A stretch of DNA of 64,000 nucleotides from Metellina segmentata (Eukaryota > Arthropoda > Arachnida > Araneae > Tetragnathidae). The position numbers and the translations under genes are program-made. Location: NCBI GenBank assembly GCA_947359465.1, contig OX375882.1:48365509-48429508 (forward strand). The letters are read 5' to 3'. Shown piece after piece: positions 1 to 11,094 of this stretch (its first letter is position 1; each line of letters starts with the position of its first letter). The notes under the pieces are model-generated. The model was given only the letters and a program-made list of their open reading frames with translations. It ran no database searches and was not told the DNA's origin.

Positions 1-807
1 AATGAAATGCGTGATGAATCAAAATTAAGTACACATTTTCGTACAAAATGTGACTTACTCTAATCACTAAATATTTCTGTTTATTAAACTCAATCAAATC
101 CTAAAATGCTGATCGAAATAAATTCGATACACGAGGGTTTAAAACGTGATTTCTCAGCAAATTTATTAGCTCTTCAGATGTAGTAAATAGGAAACTTTCC
201 AACAGAGAAGGCCGAACTGTTCCAACAACGCATTCCATGTTTATTCTAAATATAAATGCCCGAATCGATTCCCATCGGGTAAAATTTATCTATCGACATG
301 CCAGCACCCCAAACATTAACAGCTCCCCCTTACCTTGAGGACGCATTTAGGGAGGGAGGCAGACTGTTCAGTGCAATTAGAAAGCAATCACCCAGTGAGT
401 CCAAACGTTAATAACAGCATTTTCCGTTGCCCATGAATCGGAGTGGTCAGCTTAAAACTCGTGTGAAATGCTACATCATATTCCACCGATCGGACCATTG
501 CCCACTCCCGCTAATTCATCCGTGATGTGACTCGGGGCACCCCCCTTGGAATTCGAAACATCAAATCGCTGGACCGTGTCCGAACTGACTGCCTGGCTTG
601 GAGGATTAAAGGTACGGAATGCCCTCTCTCGGCCGAAGAATTCGTCAACTCGGCTACGTGGGTTTCTTCCCCTGGGGACTTTTCCTTGAAGGGCTGGAAG
701 AGGCAGGATTCATTCAATCAATGTTAGAAATGCCCGGTGATAATCGGGCGCTATAAATAGAAGGACATGGAATGGGATGTTCTTAACCGGTACGAGAAAC
801 TGGAGAT
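1..807. other. Unique sequence without recognisable gene
   Basis: Moderate GC, non-repetitive sequence with no recognisable protein, repeat family or RNA. Short open frames on both strands around 510-730 overlap each other and match no family I know. The stretch 300-720 is richer in GC than the AT-rich flank and could hold conserved non-coding DNA, but nothing in it decides this. Confidence 0.5.
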
Positions 808-1411
808 ACTTGAACCAAACTAAATTTTCATATTGAAAAGGTGTTTTAAAAGTCATGCAACTAGGAGAAACTGCTTTAATGAGACGAGAGTACGCAGAGA
901 ATACTCTTAATCTAATAAATAGATGGAGCAGAATTTTTTTTGCCGTTAGGGGATGCCAAGGACCCTTGACCAATCCTAATTTTCATTACCAACAGTGTTT
1001 CAATGTCTTAAAACTAGAGGTAACCGCTTTTATTGGACTAAAGTACTTAGTCTTAATCGAATAAATTGAAGTATATTGAGGGGGATTTTGTTGGTAGGTA
1101 GGGGGAATTTGATACCCTTGAACCAACCCCAAATTTTCATATTGAAAGGTGTTTCAATATCTTAATACTACAGATAACCCGTTTTATTGGACTAAAGTAC
1201 TCAGAGAATAGTCTTAGTCTATTAGAGGGAAATATGGGGCGTGGAATTTTCCTTGCTTGTAGGGGAAGCTGGATACACACTTCTGGACACACCATAATAT
1301 CCTTGAACTAACTCTAAATTTTCATTTTGAAAAGTGTTTCATTGTCTTGCAACTGAGGGCAAAGGCTTTTATTGAACTAGAGTACTCAAAGAATAGTCTT
1401 GAAGTTTCCAG
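808..1411. repeat. Degenerate tandem repeat, four units of about 155-180 bp
   Basis: Four diverged units start near 808, 964, 1118 and 1300. Each opens with a version of CCTTGAACCAA followed by AAATTTTCAT and continues with GTGTTTCAATGTCTTAAAACT, then CTTTTATTGGACTAAAGTAC and AGAGAATAGTCTTA. The spacings are 156, 154 and 182 bp. Small indels and many substitutions show an old array. No coding frame runs through it. Confidence 0.8.
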
Positions 1412-2572
1412 AGAACCAGTCTAAAAGTTAAGAAATATTCAACATTAGCCCTCCTGGCACGGAAGCTCATTTATAAGAAACATGGATTTTAGTGACGCAT
1501 CTTGCTAAATACCAAATGAACAAAAATATCACTGTCGAAAATATTGTTCATTATTTTGAATTCCTCTGACTATTTAGCCTAAAGTGTGGTTATTTTCGGA
1601 GACAGAAATGTGACGAGGTGTCTGATGAAGAGGAGTTGGCTTATCGCTGCGGTAATTTATTTTCAATACGAGGGGATAATTAGACCCAGACTTTCGGCTT
1701 AGTGTGGATTCCGCACCATTATAAATAAGCATGTGTTTCAGGATTATAACCTAGAGCCTGAACGGAGGACCAGAGCATAGACGTGAAATATAAGTAGACT
1801 GGGCATTATTATTAGGAAGAGTTTCAAAAAGTGTTAACATGTCTTCTATTCGTAATCACTGACTGCTTTATGAAAAATTGATTCGGATCGCCAATTCGTC
1901 ATCTATCGCCTCTTATGGCGATATAACAACTTTTCCAGAGAAGATGTGGGCATACATATTTCTGTAAAGTGCAGACAATAGTGGTGAAATCGACAGTACT
2001 ACTATGTCGCTTTGACCAATCAAATGATGAATCAATGGGTGTTGTCATCTTCTCCCTTTAAGTGGAGAAATCATATTGCTGAACATTTACTTACACAAAA
2101 ATTATGCTTTTATGGTTTAAATGAGAATAAATTTGTAGTTTAAATATTCATAACACTTCCAGATTTGGGGGTCAAATCATATCTGTATTGCATCAGTAAT
2201 TAATTATTCAGTGCTTAGAGATACGGATACGACATAGCTTCAATTAATCTTCGAACGATTCAGTCTTAAGAATGAAACATCATTATAATCTATTTAGTAG
2301 TCAATTAATCCACACAGGGTCATTAAAATCTCATTCTCTATCTCGCTAATTGACTTTTTGGTAGTAGCTATTTTGTGACGAGTAAATTTTACTTTTTATT
2401 TAAATATGTAATGGTATTGTTTGTGAAATCTTTTATCCTGAACATTTCTCGTCATTTTTTTAAAACCGAAACTAAGCTATAGGAGGTTTTTGAAAGTGAA
2501 TAAACAAAGGGGAAGGAAAGTGAATATTACTTTCTCCTAGCAAATGCTCTATCATGATACGTATCAGTCGGC
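1412..2572. other. AT-rich sequence, nothing recognised
   Basis: No open frame of interest, no repeat unit and no splice-flanked frame was found by eye. It is probably intronic or intergenic filler. Confidence 0.5.
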
Positions 2573-3985
2573 TTAACCCATTCGTGCCTAGCGTCCCTTT
2601 ATTTGGAGGGTTCAGAAAAATAAATATTATGTTTGATAGAAAGGACTCACTCATTTCTATGATATATTGAATCAATCTTAAGAGTTTGCTTTACACAATT
2701 AGCAGCGAAAGCCCCTAATTTTTTCCAGGGGGAGGGGGAGTGTGAAGTAAAATTTGACAAAGAGGGTATAAAAATTAAAATTATTTGGAATACTCCATAT
2801 CTGGTATTTTAGAATTTTGGAGGATGGATCTCGATATCCCCTCCTCTGACTACGCCACTGGTTAGTATGTACTAGCATATGCATAGATTTTTCTCCAATT
2901 TGTATTCATTATTTGTACTATAATTGTTACTAGCCGAAAGTGGTTATGCTCAATTACAAACAAAGCGGTTATATTGCGATCCATTAGTTGATGTGAATAA
3001 TTTTGTAAACAGTTCCGTAATGTGTCGAAACTGCTTTGAGCAAATATTAAAATACCAGCATTTGGGGGATAACAGCAAATTGGATAAGGAAGATAAACTG
3101 GCCAAGTTTCGACCTTATTTCTTAATGCTAAATGAAAAATACTTTTTTTACTTTCCAAAAGAACAGCAATTGACAATAGACGTACCATATTACGGTCAAC
3201 ATTGTTCTAAACAGCTTATTCGGGGTAAAACCATTATATTTGGTTACAAGGTGCGGTGTCTAAATACAGGACTTGCATATGTAGTTCTATTCGAAACTTA
3301 ACAAGGTGCAGGAACAGTTGAATATGTAGATGGTTTTGGGATGAGGGATCTGTTGTTTTGTGATTTAATTTCTGAATTGCCAGAGAACTTGCCCTATGAC
3401 TTGTAATTTGACAATCTTTTCACAGGCCCTGCGCTTATTGATCACTTGTCGAAGAATGGTACTGTCGGAACAGGAACTGTATGTCCCAACCGTACAGACA
3501 GATGTCCAATGTACAGAGTATAATCATTCAAAAAAGACACAGGGGTAATTTTGACTATTAGTTTGACAAGAAGCAAGATTTAAACATTAGTGAGGTGGAA
3601 TGATAGTCGTATTTTAACAATTGGTTCCAATATACACGGGGTTCATCCATTAGTCAAAGCAAAAAGATGGTATAATGCAGAAAAAAATTGTGGAAAGATA
3701 CCAACCAAATCTAATTGCTCAGTATAGTAAATTTATGGGAGATACAGACCGGATGGATTAAAATCTTAGCAGCTATTGTTGTTCTCTTTGTTCTAAAATG
3801 TTGTGGTGGTCCTTAATTGTATTCGGCTTGGAAGCTGCACTTCCAAATGCATGGCAAATATATCGTTATGTCCTTCTTTGAACTCAAAACCATTATATCT
3901 CTTAAATTTCAATCAAGAAATATGCTTAACATATTTCAATCGATACTCATCACAACCTGTCTCAGGTAAACACCTGGAAACCTAA
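2573..3985 (+). mobile_element. Decayed piggyBac-family transposon
   Basis: This element holds the broken transposase described in the next entry. A possible left boundary is the TTAA at 2573-2576 followed by CCCATTCGTGCC, which resembles a piggyBac end (TTAA target site followed by a CCC terminus). I could not find a matching right terminus beyond 3985, so both limits are approximate. Between the possible left end and the coding remnant, 2577-2884 holds GC-poor sequence and a short stretch near 2840-2862 reading as a transposon-like end (ACTACGCCACTGG). Confidence 0.5.
2885..3985 (+). pseudogene. piggyBac-like transposase pseudogene
   Basis: piggyBac transposases cut and paste DNA at TTAA sites. 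One frame runs from about 2924 to 3526 and matches the family in order: SGYAQLQTKRLYCDP, then MCRNCFEQILKYQHLGDN, then KLDKEDKLAKFRP, then the first catalytic block LTIDVPYYGQHCSKQ and IIFGYKVRCL. Past the stop at 3298-3300 the same frame continues with QGAG, then PYDL-stop-FDNLFTG (second catalytic Asp block) and HLSKNGTVGTGTVCPNRT. After frameshifts, WNDSRILTIGSNIHGVHP, KRWYNAEK, YSKFMGDTDRMD (third Asp block) and WWSLIVFGLEAALPNAW follow. Usual length is about 550-600 residues. Here the N-terminus is missing, about three residues (Glu-x-Met) are lost after TID, and there are at least three stops and two frameshifts. It cannot be active. Family assignment is firm; the exact subfamily is not. 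Confidence 0.88.
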
Positions 3986-4197
3986 AAAATGCAGGGTATT
4001 AGAATCCATCATATGTAAGGGCCTTCACCATTATATTGTTGCAATTCTAATACGAGTAAGGTGCGGAAATTAAGTTAAAAGAAATGTATGGTTGGTTTGC
4101 ATGAAAAATGTTTCAAAGACTTCCGCAGCAAATAAAATCTTAAACATTAAATATTTAAGACATATTTTTTTCTAAATTTTGAAATGTGTAGTGTGTG

Positions 4198-4232
<35 letters not shown>

Positions 4233-4724
4233 TAATGAGTTAAAATGTAACTTATGACCGTTTTGGTGACGATTCGCATTACATCTGATTGGTATTGACC
4301 CTCAAACAGCTATCCTTTTTCAAATCGGAATTCATTCTTTTAAATTTTTATTAACGAGTAGTGAAATCGTGTTCGAAAACCAAGCTAAGTGACGTCACTT
4401 TTGGAATACGTATAGGAAACTACCCGCCGCATGAACACTACCGTCACGTTTAACCGGATAGAAATTTGAGTTTGGTCAATACATATTACATTTGTTAAGC
4501 TATAAGTATTTTTCGTACTCTTGAGTGTCATGTTTTTGGAATCGATCCTCCCTCCACTCTAGTTAACTTTTAGAATCTTTTGAGCATTTTTCATCATTTA
4601 TGAAAATAATTAAAAGAACCTCTTACCTTTTTTTAATCAATTTTTTATTCCCTGTTTATGCTTCCTGTGGGTATTTTTTTCATAAATCAACCATTAATAT
4701 AAGTTTGAAAAGCTAACACAAGTA
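3986..4724. other. Non-coding sequence with one microsatellite
   Basis: Apart from the CA tract near 4.2 kb listed separately, nothing is recognised. The sequence is AT-rich. Confidence 0.5.
4187..4232. repeat. GT/CA microsatellite with hairpin potential
   Basis: A short GTGTGTGTATATAT run is followed directly by an (AC)n run of about 13 dinucleotides. The GT and AC arms are complementary, so a single strand can fold back across the central TATATATC. Confidence 0.9.
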
Positions 4725-4975
4725 TTCTAGCGACTTAGCAACCGGAGGGTTGCGAGTTTTAAACTCGATCCAATCAAATATTGTCGTGTACATATGGGCT
4801 GGGGTCTGTTAAGCCTGTTAAATCTGTCATCACTTTAAATGTCCTTATGGTGTAGAAGTTTTGAGTGTTGGGTGTTGGAGTGTTGGTTCTTCGGACTACA
4901 CATTCCCTTCTGGATCGATCCCGGACCGACGCAAATACCTCGGTGCATTACTCCAGTGCAACGCTAATTTGAATG
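4725..4975 (+). mobile_element. Old SINE, family A relative
   Basis: A tRNA-like head (TAGCGACTTAGCAACCGGAG, then GTTTTAAACTCGATCC) is followed by the family A body: AAATCTGTCATCACTTTAAA, GGTGTAGAAGTTTTGAGTG, GATCGATCCCGGACCGACG and CTCCAGTGCAACGCTAATTTGA. It is strongly diverged from the younger copies at 8.8, 47.6 and 49.8 kb. A pol III A and B box would lie in the head if it were intact. Confidence 0.6.
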
Positions 4976-6054
4976 ACTTCCTACTTTTAATGATACTAAT
5001 ACCTAATCATGCTCCAACTTTTCGTTTACTAAAGAGCCTTTTGAACATCTGTGTATTTTTTTTTTCATTTAGTTTGTCTGGAGTAAAAGTTCCACTCGTA
5101 AAATATTTCCTAGAATTCTTTCAAACAATAATGTAGTTATTTAATCGTTTTAATCATATGCTCTGTAGACTAAATGCAATATTGCATAACTCCAAAATCT
5201 CGTGACAGTCAGAAGTTTAAACTATCAATTATTATTAGGCGGATCTTATTTTCCATTTACGTGCAATTCAGACTCAAATTAACTCTCTGCAATGCAAACC
5301 CGTTTCGCTTTCTCTGTTCCATCATTCCTCCACTGTCCTCCGAAAGCGATATTCTCTTGCAAACAAAAGTATAAAGATTAATTGCCGATGCCTCAGTCTC
5401 GAGGACTAGGCTATCCAATTCTGAGGGCCGCATCGGCAGCTACGAATAAATGGCTCAAAGAAAAACACACTCGGGGAGTCGCGCTTGAAAAATAGAGTTA
5501 TGACAGAAAACCAATTTTCGGTTCATCAATTCCGGAACTGATCATTCATAATATTCTCCACCGACGCTTCGAAACGTTTACGAAAATTTTCAGTTTTTCC
5601 GAGAGGAAAGAGCTCATTTGGATTTATGGTGGATCGCAGCTTTCGGAAGGGTTTCTTTCTGAGAGTTTTGTGAACGCAAAGTACATATTTCAAGCAATCG
5701 TTTTCGAGCGGAGGATTAAATTTTTGATCCCGACGTGTAATAGCACTGGCCAACTCCCATTTTGTGTCTTGAAAGTCGAACCTGTTTCTTGGGTGCATTT
5801 GGAGGCCTAATTTCATGAATACCATCAGCTTTGTCTTATCACCAACTGTTTCTAAGATAGCACAGAACCACTTCATTTTTCAACCGATTATCCGTCACAT
5901 TTCAGGTTTGGTTTGGATCAAGTTTGGCCAAGCTGCGCTAAGCATAAAATTCCTACACAAGCAAAAAGAAACGGAAGTATCCAAGTGATCTGTCCTTAAT
6001 TCTGTTTTTCTTCTGGCTTACCCTTCTGGTTTTTGCTTTTCATCCTTCCCTCGT
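4976..6054. other. Unique sequence, no supported gene
   Basis: A 116-residue open frame on the minus strand (5526-5876) is Lys/Arg-rich and matches nothing I recognise. It has no convincing splice sites and no second exon. I see no repeats here. Confidence 0.4.
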
Positions 6055-6125
6055 TGTACTTGGCGCAGCTTGACCGAATATAGCCCTTGTGCCATAAAAC
6101 ATAAGAGCAACCAACCTCCAAAAAT
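6055..6125 (+). mobile_element. SINE family B tail fragment
   Basis: The sequence GGCGCAGCTTGACCGAATAT then GCCCTTGTGCCATAAAAC matches the conserved 3' part of family B seen at 9.15, 16.2 and 17.95 kb (CAGCTTGGCCAAATATGACC, then CTTGCGCCATAAAACCC). Only the tail is present, consistent with 5' truncation. Confidence 0.55.
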
Positions 6126-6870
6126 AAAGTTTTATCAGCATAGAGTAGATAAACATGTCCAGGGTAAGCTAAAGAACTAAAACCTGCACCACCTGTAACA
6201 CGAAGATTGTTTGAACGGCGGGCAAAACCACTGAGCTTCGGCATGCCGCAAAATTCAGAATTTCCGAAGAATTTCAGAATCTCCAAGTGATTTCAACGAG
6301 ATATATCGTCCTAGATCTGATCAAGTTTGCCAACAAGACAAGACTGCTTGTTGGGTTAGTAAAGGAAGCGAAGATCAAAATAGGAAAACGCTGTTCCGAA
6401 TTGGTAACAATTCATCAGAGGCTGCCTTCTACACGTCAGTTTTGGACGCAAAGGTAAACAACTAGGAGAATTAAGTGCATGATTTGGGGTTTTATAACTG
6501 AAATTACTGATGCGGTTAATATTAATACCCATAAAACACTTTGAAAATATTACGAAAGCAGTTTATTTGAACGAAAAACAGTTTATAAACTCAGACAGTC
6601 GTTCAACTTATTATTATTCAAACTATTTTTCAATTTTGCTAGAGTGATATATGGGTATTCATTTAAGAAAAAACAGATTTATTCGTCAACATCATAGTGC
6701 AGGGATAGTCAAGAATGTCCATGAAGGTCTTTGGTATCTTCGGTTAGTTTTGGTCTTAGGATTTAACGGGTTGCTAAGATGCAGCATATACACGTCTCAA
6801 AAGATAAAACAACAAACGCATTAACTAGCTCTTAGAGATCATATTGTTACTGTGTTGTTAAGCATCGGAT
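6126..6870. other. Unique sequence, nothing recognised
   Basis: No repeat family or gene was identified. An open frame on the minus strand (5996-6286) overlaps the SINE tail and is not supported. Confidence 0.45.
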
Positions 6871-6890
6871 ACTTATATTATATGGACAAA

Positions 6891-7340
6891 TGAGCCGCGG
6901 TAACTCAGTCAGTAGAGCGTCGGGCTCGCATCAGAAGGGTTGTGGGTTCTGTCCTCGGCGGAGCCTCCAATTCTGATGATTGCGAGATCGGCGCTTCGAC
7001 CTGGCTAAAGTCCGTCGTGTTCACTAATGGTGACTGGGGCACGTTAAATAGGTCGTGGTCACAATGTCCCCCGTGTTCCCATACCAAATCAATACCTCTG
7101 GGGGTACCTGATCAGGGGGTTATCGGCCTCTGATTGGGATCTAAATTACGATATGTGTGAGTGAATGGATGTATGAAAGGGACCTTCCTGTAAAACGGAT
7201 GTGTCATGTATGTCGAGCAAAGTCGGACTTCCTCCCAATGGGGCTCAATAACATGGAAGGCGCACCCCCCTCGCCTCTTGCCGTCTTCGACGGGCCTGGC
7301 ACTCCTCTGGTCTGCCAGTGTAGGCATAAGAAACAACAAC
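6891..7340 (+). mobile_element. Full-length 450-bp SINE (family C) with 14-bp target-site duplication
   Basis: The tRNA-like head reads CGGTAACTCAGTCAGTAGAG (A box region, 6899-6918) and GTGGGTTCTGTCCTC (B box region, 6942-6956). The body is GC-rich and ends in an AACA-type tail (AAGAAACAACAAC). It is bounded on both sides by the identical 14-mer ATTATATGGACAAA at 6877-6890 and 7341-7354, the duplication left by LINE-type target-primed insertion. The intact duplication suggests a fairly recent insertion. Open frames on both strands here are incidental. Confidence 0.9.
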
Positions 7341-7390
7341 ATTATATGGACAAAAGTATTTGGACACTAGAATTTTAGAAGAGGCTCCAT

Positions 7391-7720
7391 CTTAGTGTGG
7401 GGTTGTTTTTCCTGGTTAGGACTCATCCGATTGCTTTACGTACCTGGTACCAGGAACGCTAACGTGTACCTCGACGTTCTATATAATTCGGCATTGCCTA
7501 CACTAGCAATACTTGGGCGATGATGGTTGTTTCTTCAAACAGGATGCTAGTCTGGTTTCCTAAAAATGAGGTGAATTTGCTTGACTGGCCTGCTCAGAGT
7601 TTTGATCTCAATCCAGGGGGGGGATCGATCACTTATGGGACGAAATGGAGCGACGAGTGTGACACCGCTATGGACGCCCATCTTCGCAACAATAACTTCT
7701 CAGAGCCTTGCAAGAGGCAC
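7391..7720 (+). pseudogene. Tc1-like transposase fragment
   Basis: Translation from about 7391 gives SVWGCFSWLGLIRLLYVPG then RNANVYLDVLYN, which matches the Tc1 core (VWG-x-F, then the G-x-(L/N)-x-Y segment). After an internal deletion and frameshifts, LDWPAQSFDLNPG and then LMGRNGATS follow. These are remnants of the SPDLNPIE-x-LWDE motif that carries the last catalytic Glu. The catalytic Asp block (QDN) is lost and a run of eight G marks a frameshift near 7617. Not functional. Confidence 0.8.
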
Positions 7721-7985
7721 ATACTATCTACTAACCACGAGAACTCTTGCACTAAAACTGCGTGGTGGTTGTTATTGAAACATGACTCGTATTCTGAGCG
7801 AGGATTACTCGTAAATGTTTTTATTTCAAAGTTTTGGGGATATTTTAGCGGTGGGAAGTTGTAGTTTTACTAGTGCATATATCTTCAACAAAAAAGTAAG
7901 CATCGAAACAAACACTTATTATGTCTCAAACTAAATGGCACATTTAACACATAAATTTTGTTCCTAAATAGTTGTCCCATTTGTA

Positions 7986-8640
7986 AACAGATGGAAAAGA
8001 AATTATTTAATTGTGTATAAAAAAATTTATTTTTATAACTTTTAATAAAATATTGCATAAGACAGTGTATGTCACTTAATATAGCTTCATTTACGATTAA
8101 TTTTACTTCGAAGGCAATTTTTTCTCCTCAAATTTTCTATCTTGATGTATATAATTTTGTATTAATTTCTACCAAATTTTAGTTTTCCATACATGTTTGC
8201 AATGTTAAAAATGTGTTCAAACTATTTCTCTAATATCGAAAATTTTTCTTTTATGATTGTTTACAAGTATTTCCATACTATAAATAAAGACGATCGAAAG
8301 GTTACCTTATACATGTAATAAATGTTGTTATTGTTGGTACAATTCAATTGATAATTGAAGGAAATCCTTGGATTTACTTCGCACTGAGGGCATCACGGTG
8401 TGCTATTGGTGACATTAAGGGATTAATCCCGAACGGATAGATCTGTATAAAATTTTGATGTTTATAGTTTCAAAGCTTACGCTGGTTCTGGTAACTCACT
8501 TGTTATATTCACTGGTTACAAGTTCTAGTCATTGAACTTCTACACTCACGGTTCAAACTGTTATTCTTTAGATATATGAACTGCTCTTTTGTTACATTGC
8601 TTGAGTTTTGTTCTGTAGACCGAGACCTGCGAGTTGTAGG
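7986..8640. other. AT-rich sequence, nothing recognised
   Basis: No repeats shared with other parts of the window and no supported open frames. Confidence 0.5.
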
Positions 8641-8659
8641 AGGCATAAATTTTATTCCT

Positions 8660-8770
8660 ACTTGGGTGTATTTCTATCCTCTCTGTGTGATCTCCTCTAC
8701 ATGTTGTGTCCTGTTTTTGGCCCAGAATGGTCAAATATTTACCCGAGAGCCATAAAACCTAGAGGCTGCC
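8660..8770 (+). mobile_element. Possible SINE family B relic
   Basis: GGGTGTATTTCTATCCTCTC, CATGTTGTGTCCTG and CCATAAAACCTAGAG align loosely, in order, with the family B body (GTGTATTTCTCTC, GATGTTGTCTGG, CCATAAAACCCAACC). It is heavily diverged and could be chance in part. Confidence 0.35.
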
Positions 8771-8820
8771 ATGACTTAGTGGGAATACCTGTATTCTGCG
8801 TGGATTTCTTACTGGACACT

Positions 8821-9112
8821 GCCGACCAACAGGTATAGTGGTTAAGGTGTTAGCCTCTAGATCGGAAGGTTCCTGGTTCAAATCGGGTCCGTGCATGGAT
8901 GTTTGCAAGCGTATGATGTAGAGGCGTCTGGTGCACTTTAAATCAGTCGTTGCCGAAAGTCCTCACGTTGGGTTGGTGTGGAAGTTTGGAGAGTGGGGTG
9001 CCAGCACAGGTGTCGCTTCGTCATCTGACCGTGGTTCAAAAATACGAAGATGTTGTCCTCGAATCTTTCCATCAATGGAACGTTGTGTTGCTCTAGTACA
9101 ACGTTAATTAAA
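8821..9112 (+). mobile_element. Full-length SINE, family A
   Basis: The tRNA-derived head has GGTATAGTGGTTAAGGTGTT (A box, from 8832) and CCTGGTTCAAATCGGG (B box, about 8872-8887). The family body follows with a GTAGAGGCG block, AAAGTCCTCACGTTGG, GAAGTTTGGAGAGTGG, CGTCATCTGACCGTGGTTCA, GGTGTTGTCCTCG-like sequence, and CGTTAATTAAAAATTA as the 3' end. The internal promoter could be used by RNA polymerase III. It is close to the copies at 47.6 and 49.8 kb. Confidence 0.88.
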
Positions 9113-9124
9113 AATTAGCAAATT

Positions 9125-9195
9125 ACTGAGCGCTGTTTGTCTTGTGTGGTGCAGCTTGGCCAAATATGACCCTTGCGCCATGAAACACGCAGAAA
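9125..9195 (+). mobile_element. SINE family B tail fragment
   Basis: GTGCAGCTTGGCCAAATATG followed by ACCCTTGCGCCATGAAACA is the best-preserved family B 3' segment in the window. It lies just downstream of the family A copy and just before the hAT-like MITE. Confidence 0.65.
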
Positions 9196-9495
9196 CAGGG
9201 TTCCCACGGTTCTTGAAAGTCCTTGAATTTATGTTTACGAACTAGGGGCCCTTGAAAGTCTTTGAAAATTACGGAACTCGGTAAAAAGTCTTTGAAAATA
9301 CTTGATTTTCTTTTTTTTTGCTAGTTAAATATTGTGTAATTTCGTTCTTACGTTACAACTAGTTTTCTTTTTAATTCACAATTTTTGCATACTCCTTGTT
9401 TCAGGTCGTTAGAAAAATGTAAGGCCTTGAATTTTTTTTAAAGGGGGGGGGGTGAAAAGTTTTTGATTTTTTGCGGACAAAGGTGCGGGAACCAT
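9196..9495. mobile_element. hAT-like MITE, about 300 bp
   Basis: The left end is CAGGGTTCCCACGGTTCTTG, with AAAGTCCTTGAA repeated inside. The right end (AAAGGTGCGGGAACCAT) is its imperfect inverse. A CAGGGTTCCC terminus followed by CTTGAAAGTCCTTGAA-type sequence is typical of non-autonomous hAT elements. An 8-bp target duplication is not obvious, and a G run near 9443 shows decay. Confidence 0.55.
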
Positions 9496-10400
9496 AAAAA
9501 AACAATCATATAACCTAACTCAGCCAATCATCAACGAGGCAGACACCATTACAATTAATTACGCAGAGATTTACAACCGATATCTAACCTCTTTTCAATA
9601 AAAATGGCTGCGCTTTGAATTCCATGAACGGTAAGTGTCTACACTTACACACAAAGCGAACTATTTCCACTTTCCACGCATGCATTTCTATTTGAAAAGC
9701 GAGCCTACTTCCCGGCACCACTGTTTCCATTCAAATTGCGCTTTTATTCTTTATCGCGGCATTTTATCAAATCTTTATCGCCGCCTTTTCGAAAACCCGG
9801 AAACGTGCCCGAAATGTGGACACGTCTCTCTCCCGGAACGTGCCCGGGGCCGTTTCCGGGATCGCCCCGAACAACTCCCGATTTTAACGAAAAGTTCGTA
9901 ATACCTCCCCAGGTAATCGTTTTGTTAACCCATATTGCCATTACCTCCGAGGAACCGGGGTAATACTTTCTCACCAGGGGACGGCGCTATCTATCGCTCT
10001 CCGAGGGGCGTAGCCGACAGTTTCCCGACAGCACTTGTTTATTGGGGAATGGCAACGATAAGGGGTAAATGGCATTGCTGACTCCGTTTTCTGGGGTGGC
10101 TCGTATCGTAGCTCAATTTTAATTTAGGGGTTGTGAATGTGTTTCTTTTTTTTTTTTTAGGGGGTGGGGGATTGCGCGTTTCTTGATTTCTGTTGAAGGG
10201 ATACAGTCGCGTCTTTTGGGAGTGCTTCCCGAGTTGCTTTCTAGTCAACGCTTTTCAAAAATGGTACCTGTTATTGGTCTGGAATTTCAGTGAAATTTGC
10301 TTACGAGAAGAATTTTCTGCTTGAAAAGGAGAACGGGAATCCTAGTTCTGAATTTTGTTGTGGTTTGGTTCGTCACCGTATTGTCATCTTTTTTGCTAGA
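9496..10400. other. Unique, partly GC-rich sequence; possible regulatory island
   Basis: The segment 9780-10020 is markedly richer in G+C than its surroundings. It contains CCCGGAAACGTGCCCG (about 9796) and an inverted partner GCCGTTTCCGGGA (about 9849), with a direct copy CCCGGAACGTGCCCGG between them. Short overlapping open frames on both strands reflect this composition. No gene is recognised. Confidence 0.4.
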
Positions 10401-11094
10401 AGAGGGCTACTTAAACCTTAAAGAATATGTCTAACCTTCCACATTGTGACAGGGATTCGAACTCGGAGCAAAAGGTAAAAAAGAAGGATGTTATTGGTCT
10501 CTTTCCAAAAGATGCAAGTTTGCAAGTTATTGGTTCGGCTTCTATAGAATTTATTCGAGGAAAATTTCGTATCTTGAAGAAGAAGGGGAAAAAAATACAA
10601 ATCTTGAATTTCGGTAAGGCTATATTTGTCACTATTTTCATTGTTTTGCTACACGAGGATTGGTTGGATCGGTACCTACTGCTAAATGCGGATTTCAAAT
10701 AATAGAAAACATTCATGCCATGACCAATATTTGAAACCAGAGCCAGTAGCAATAAAGTCCGACATAATTCTTGAAAAAATGGTTTTCGTTAAATTTACAT
10801 AATTACATCTGTATCTTTTAATTTTTTTTAGATCAATTCCCCTTTTAAAAGACAATTTTTATCAGCGCCAACCCTGGAAAACTCTCTACTAATACGAAAT
10901 TGAAAGTGTAGCGGTGCTTATAACTTTTCAATTTCACACAAATTTATATCTTGCTATAGTATAAGATTGTCTAATAAGTAACTAATTTGGTGATAATACT
11001 TTTTGTATGCATTGTGTGTGATCGTATCTTATAATGTAACTATTATGCCATGTAACTAGTATGGGATATAAGTAACATTCTAGATCGACATGCC
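10401..11094. other. AT-rich sequence, nothing recognised
   Basis: Open frames on both strands at 10.41-10.75 kb mirror each other and are not supported by any family match. Confidence 0.45.

Larger units (their letters stand above)
6872..7985 (+). mobile_element. Tc1-family transposon relic split by a SINE
   Basis: The left terminal repeat is the Tc1-type TATGGACAAA, interrupted at 6890 and resuming at 7341-7354 as TATGGACAAAAGTATTTGG followed by ACAC. The right end near 7960-7985 keeps a degraded complement (TCCTAAATAGTTGTCCCATT). Without the inserted SINE the relic is about 660 bp. The same family recurs at 41.4-42.15 kb, where the segment matching 7740-7935 hosts another transposon. Confidence 0.75.

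Noticed and set aside
2840..2862. Possible hAT or similar terminus (CCAGTGGCGTAGTCAGAGG on the minus strand)
   Set aside because: No inverted partner or target duplication found nearby.
5526..5876. 116-residue minus-strand open frame
   Set aside because: No recognised domain, no splice partner and no conservation evidence available; kept as unsupported.
8821..8900. Genuine tRNA gene
   Set aside because: The A and B boxes are there, but the sequence continues into a SINE body repeated many times in the window, and the tRNA arms do not pair properly. The same holds for 6891, 19953, 26721, 47617 and 49758.
9604..9640. ATG with downstream GTAAGTGT, as a first coding exon
   Set aside because: The frame ends after five codons, and no promoter signal or downstream exon was found.
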